Assembly: GCA_030141605.1 (NCBI GenBank)
Contig: JAQGDQ010000055.1
Location: 188,001 to 252,000, forward strand
DNA: 64,000 bases
From: Tubiluchus corallicola
Taxonomy: Eukaryota; Priapulida; Priapulimorpha; Priapulimorphida; Tubiluchidae
Direction of reading: 5' to 3'
Position numbers and translations under genes: made by a program. Every line of letters begins with the position of its first letter. Positions within the stretch are counted from its first letter, which is position 1. Below are positions 61,937 to 64,000 of this stretch, piece after piece. The notes under the pieces are model-generated. The model made no database searches and was not told the origin of the DNA. It worked only from the letters and a program-made list of their open reading frames with translations.

Positions 61937-62854
61937 ATGACGAAAACAGTTACCAGACACAAAAGATTGATTCTTTACTTTAGTATAGGATTAAATCTTG
62001 TGTTTCTGGCGTCCCAGTTATTACTGGGCCAGCATGAGACAACGAAGTACAGCAGGAGCCTGCATCGGGTGGTCTTTAACCAAAGGTATGTTGGCAGTCT
62101 TTGTATGACTTAGTAGTATTTAGTCAGAGGTACGTTGGCAGTCTTTGTATGACTTAGTAGTATTTAGTCAGAGGTATGTTGGCAGTCTTTTGTAAGACTA
62201 GGTATATAACGAGAAATATGTTGGCAATGTTTGTTATGAGTGGGTAATGTTTAATCAAATGTATGCTAGCATTTTTTGCATAACTGTGCAGTATTTAACC
62301 AAATGTATGTCTGCATTCTTTTGTATGACTGGATAGTATATAACCAAAGATATGCTGGCAATCTTTTGTATGAGTGTGATGGTATTTAACTTAAGGTATG
62401 CTAGTATTCTTTTGTATAGCCCCGGTTGTGTTTAGCCAGACCTAAGTTGGCAAATTTTTGTATGACTGGGAGTGTTTAACCAGGCGTACGTTGGCAAAGT
62501 TTGGTATGACTGACTGATCTTTCATTGCACGCCTATTCGCTGTAGACTGAAATCTCATACTGGTACCTGCAGTTATTGTGCTGTTTTAATAACCCGGTTT
62601 CAGGGCACTGAAATGAAAAGTCGTTAAAAATATTTTTTACCTTGCAGAATTGCTTAAAAATCGCTATGAACTTTTGCTATTTTTATTGATTTTGCAGAAG
62701 TCCGCTTGGGTTGGAAATGCCATTGTCGTTTTCGATCTCACCTGATAAAGAAGCTTCTAGTACAACAGTTGCCAAACGTTGTGAAGAAGTCATACATTTC
62801 GTATTTGTTAAAGTTCACAAAGCTGGGAGTGATACATTAGCCGTTATGTTTCAG
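61937..62854 (+). CDS. Galactose-3-O-sulfotransferase-like Golgi enzyme, 5' exons (3' part outside or undetected)
   Basis: The family moves sulfate from PAPS to galactose residues of glycolipids or glycoproteins in the Golgi. Exon 61937-62085 starts at the only in-frame ATG after a TGA at 61838 and encodes a basic start (RHKR) followed by a hydrophobic anchor (LILYFSIGLNLVFLASQLLL), typical of a type II membrane protein. It ends in phase 2 at AAG|GTATGT. Exon 62698-62854 completes the arginine codon and encodes a short stem, then CEEVIHFVFVKVHKAGSDTL. The last part matches the PAPS 5'-phosphosulfate loop of the family (usually FLKTHKTASST-like). It ends in phase 0 at CAG|GTAGGT. I see no further exon before 64000, where the catalytic remainder should lie. 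Confidence 0.8.
62075..62511 (+). repeat. ~45-bp minisatellite seeded from a splice donor, about ten units
   Basis: Units begin near 62075, 62119, 62163, 62202, 62249, 62293, 62337, 62382, 62428 and 62474. Each carries a version of TTTAACCAAAGGTATGTTGG followed by CAGTCTTTGTATGACT. The first unit spans the real exon-intron border (AAG|GTATGT). Confidence 0.9.
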
Positions 62855-62956
62855 GTAGGTTTAAGAACAAATTTCAAAAGTTACACGTTTTTTATGTTTA
62901 GTAACTTGTTAAAAAACCGTAGTTATTACAAAAAGAAAATATACGCGATTAGACTA

Positions 62957-63145
62957 TAAGCCTTTTCACAGTTCCGGCGATTGATGATGATCGTGAAATA
63001 CACTTGACAACACCTCGCAGCCTATGCTATGAACAGTTTTAACAGAAAGCTAGTTAAAACCTTACCTAGTTAATTTTTTCTTGCTCCCAAGCAAGATCCT
63101 GCTTGTAAATTACTCTACGCGCAGACTAATGATAATTAAGTATAG
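62957..63145 (-). mobile_element. Half copy of the AGCCTTTTCACAG MITE
   Basis: TAAGCCTTTTCACAGTT, CAAGCAAGATCCTGCTTG and CTACGCGCAGACTAATGATA match 900-1146 in reverse complement. The other half, with its inverted end, is missing. Confidence 0.75.
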
Positions 63146-64000
63146 TCCACTGTTGGGAGCTAGTAGATTTTTATGGTGGGGGTGCAACTCTTTACCTCCC
63201 AACTCATCCACAAATCTGACTACCCTGTCGCGTCATCTTTTATTCACAATAAAAGGGTTGTGCAACATACGTGGGCGGTTGTTGTCCTACAATTTTCCAG
63301 AGGGCAACAAGGCATATGAACCAAAAATTTCAACGACACAGGTATAATTAATATGTCTTTAGAGAGGTTGCAATGTCGAAGGGCTCACTTGAAAAACCAG
63401 CGGGTCTAAGGCTTGATGTTACGTTTTACGGGGGTTTACTTAGGCATTATGGTTTTCCATGTTGACCATGACATACATAGATTCCAAACATTCCAACAAC
63501 AAAATCTTTTATGAAATGGAGGAAAAGATTATGATTAGGTTTACTATTTTTATTTACTTTTTACTCTGTTTAGATAAATCAGAACAGGTAATATTATCAA
63601 TAACAGTTTCGCATAAAAGCAGTTAATAATAACAAAAATGACAAAGTGAAAAGAAAACAAAATGTCTACTTATCAGTTAACCCTTCCCCTGAGAGGACAA
63701 GGACATGGGAGAGGAGTCCGCGGACGTAGCTCACTCCAGTCAGTCACAGCAACACATCAACGACTTCAAGTCTATGGCTATAACAATCAACGGTGATGAC
63801 GCCGGCTGCAGCACCAATCAAACATGAACTAAGGAATGGCTCACAAGTCTCTGTGGTTGACTCAGGATACGTCCACAATCCACAACGTCTGGACACTGGT
63901 GGCTAGTCACGCATTTCCATGTAGTTTAGAATAAGACACATCGTAGAAAGTTCCAACATCTCATCAGTCTGAATAAGGGTCCATCCACAACATCAAAACT
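63146..64000. other. Sulfotransferase downstream region, no exon recognised
   Basis: Presumed intron. The open frame 63081-63347 overlaps the MITE and shows no sulfotransferase motif. I see no catalytic exon here. Confidence 0.45.

Overview
The window comes from an animal nuclear genome. Genes are split by many short introns with GT-AG borders, AT-rich DNA lies between exons, and there are many microsatellites and non-autonomous transposons. The recognisable genes encode a laminin alpha chain, pentraxins, an ETS factor of the PEA3 (ETV1/4/5) group and a Golgi sulfotransferase of the galactose-3-O-sulfotransferase type. This set fits an invertebrate metazoan. I cannot place the phylum from sequence alone. 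All supported genes are on the + strand.

Layout. About 1-12146 is the 3' end of a laminin alpha gene: the end of one LG domain, then LG3, the linker, LG4, LG5 and the stop codon. Its exon phases agree at every junction from 526 onward. About 12147-19950 is intergenic and repeat-rich, with a pogo-like MITE, a dead LINE fragment, a ~145 bp tandem repeat and dispersed repeats. About 19950-30772 is a pentraxin cluster. Copy A (20068-22886) looks intact. Copy B (25275-28068) is a recent ~3.6 kb tandem duplicate that has lost the conserved disulfide, one intron donor and the C-terminus. Copy C (28983-30772) is an older pseudogene of exons 3-4. About 30773-33700 holds no gene I recognise.

About 33.7-45.5 kb is a PEA3-type ETS gene. 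I propose 5' UTR exons near 33784 and 35361, and coding exons from 35498 to the stop at 45514. An 8-bp-TSD hAT-like element, foldback repeats and a large compound tetranucleotide repeat lie in its introns. About 45515-61900 is intergenic, with foldback elements, inverted repeats and trinucleotide arrays. About 61937 to the window edge is the 5' part of a type II membrane sulfotransferase gene. Its first donor splice site has been amplified about ten times into a minisatellite.

The genes do not form a pathway; they are neighbours. The most distinctive signals are the decay series within the pentraxin cluster, the minisatellite seeded from a splice donor, the nested palindromes in the intron that splits the ETS domain, and a large non-autonomous DNA transposon load (pogo-like, hAT-like, long-inverted-repeat foldback and a Tc1-type MITE).
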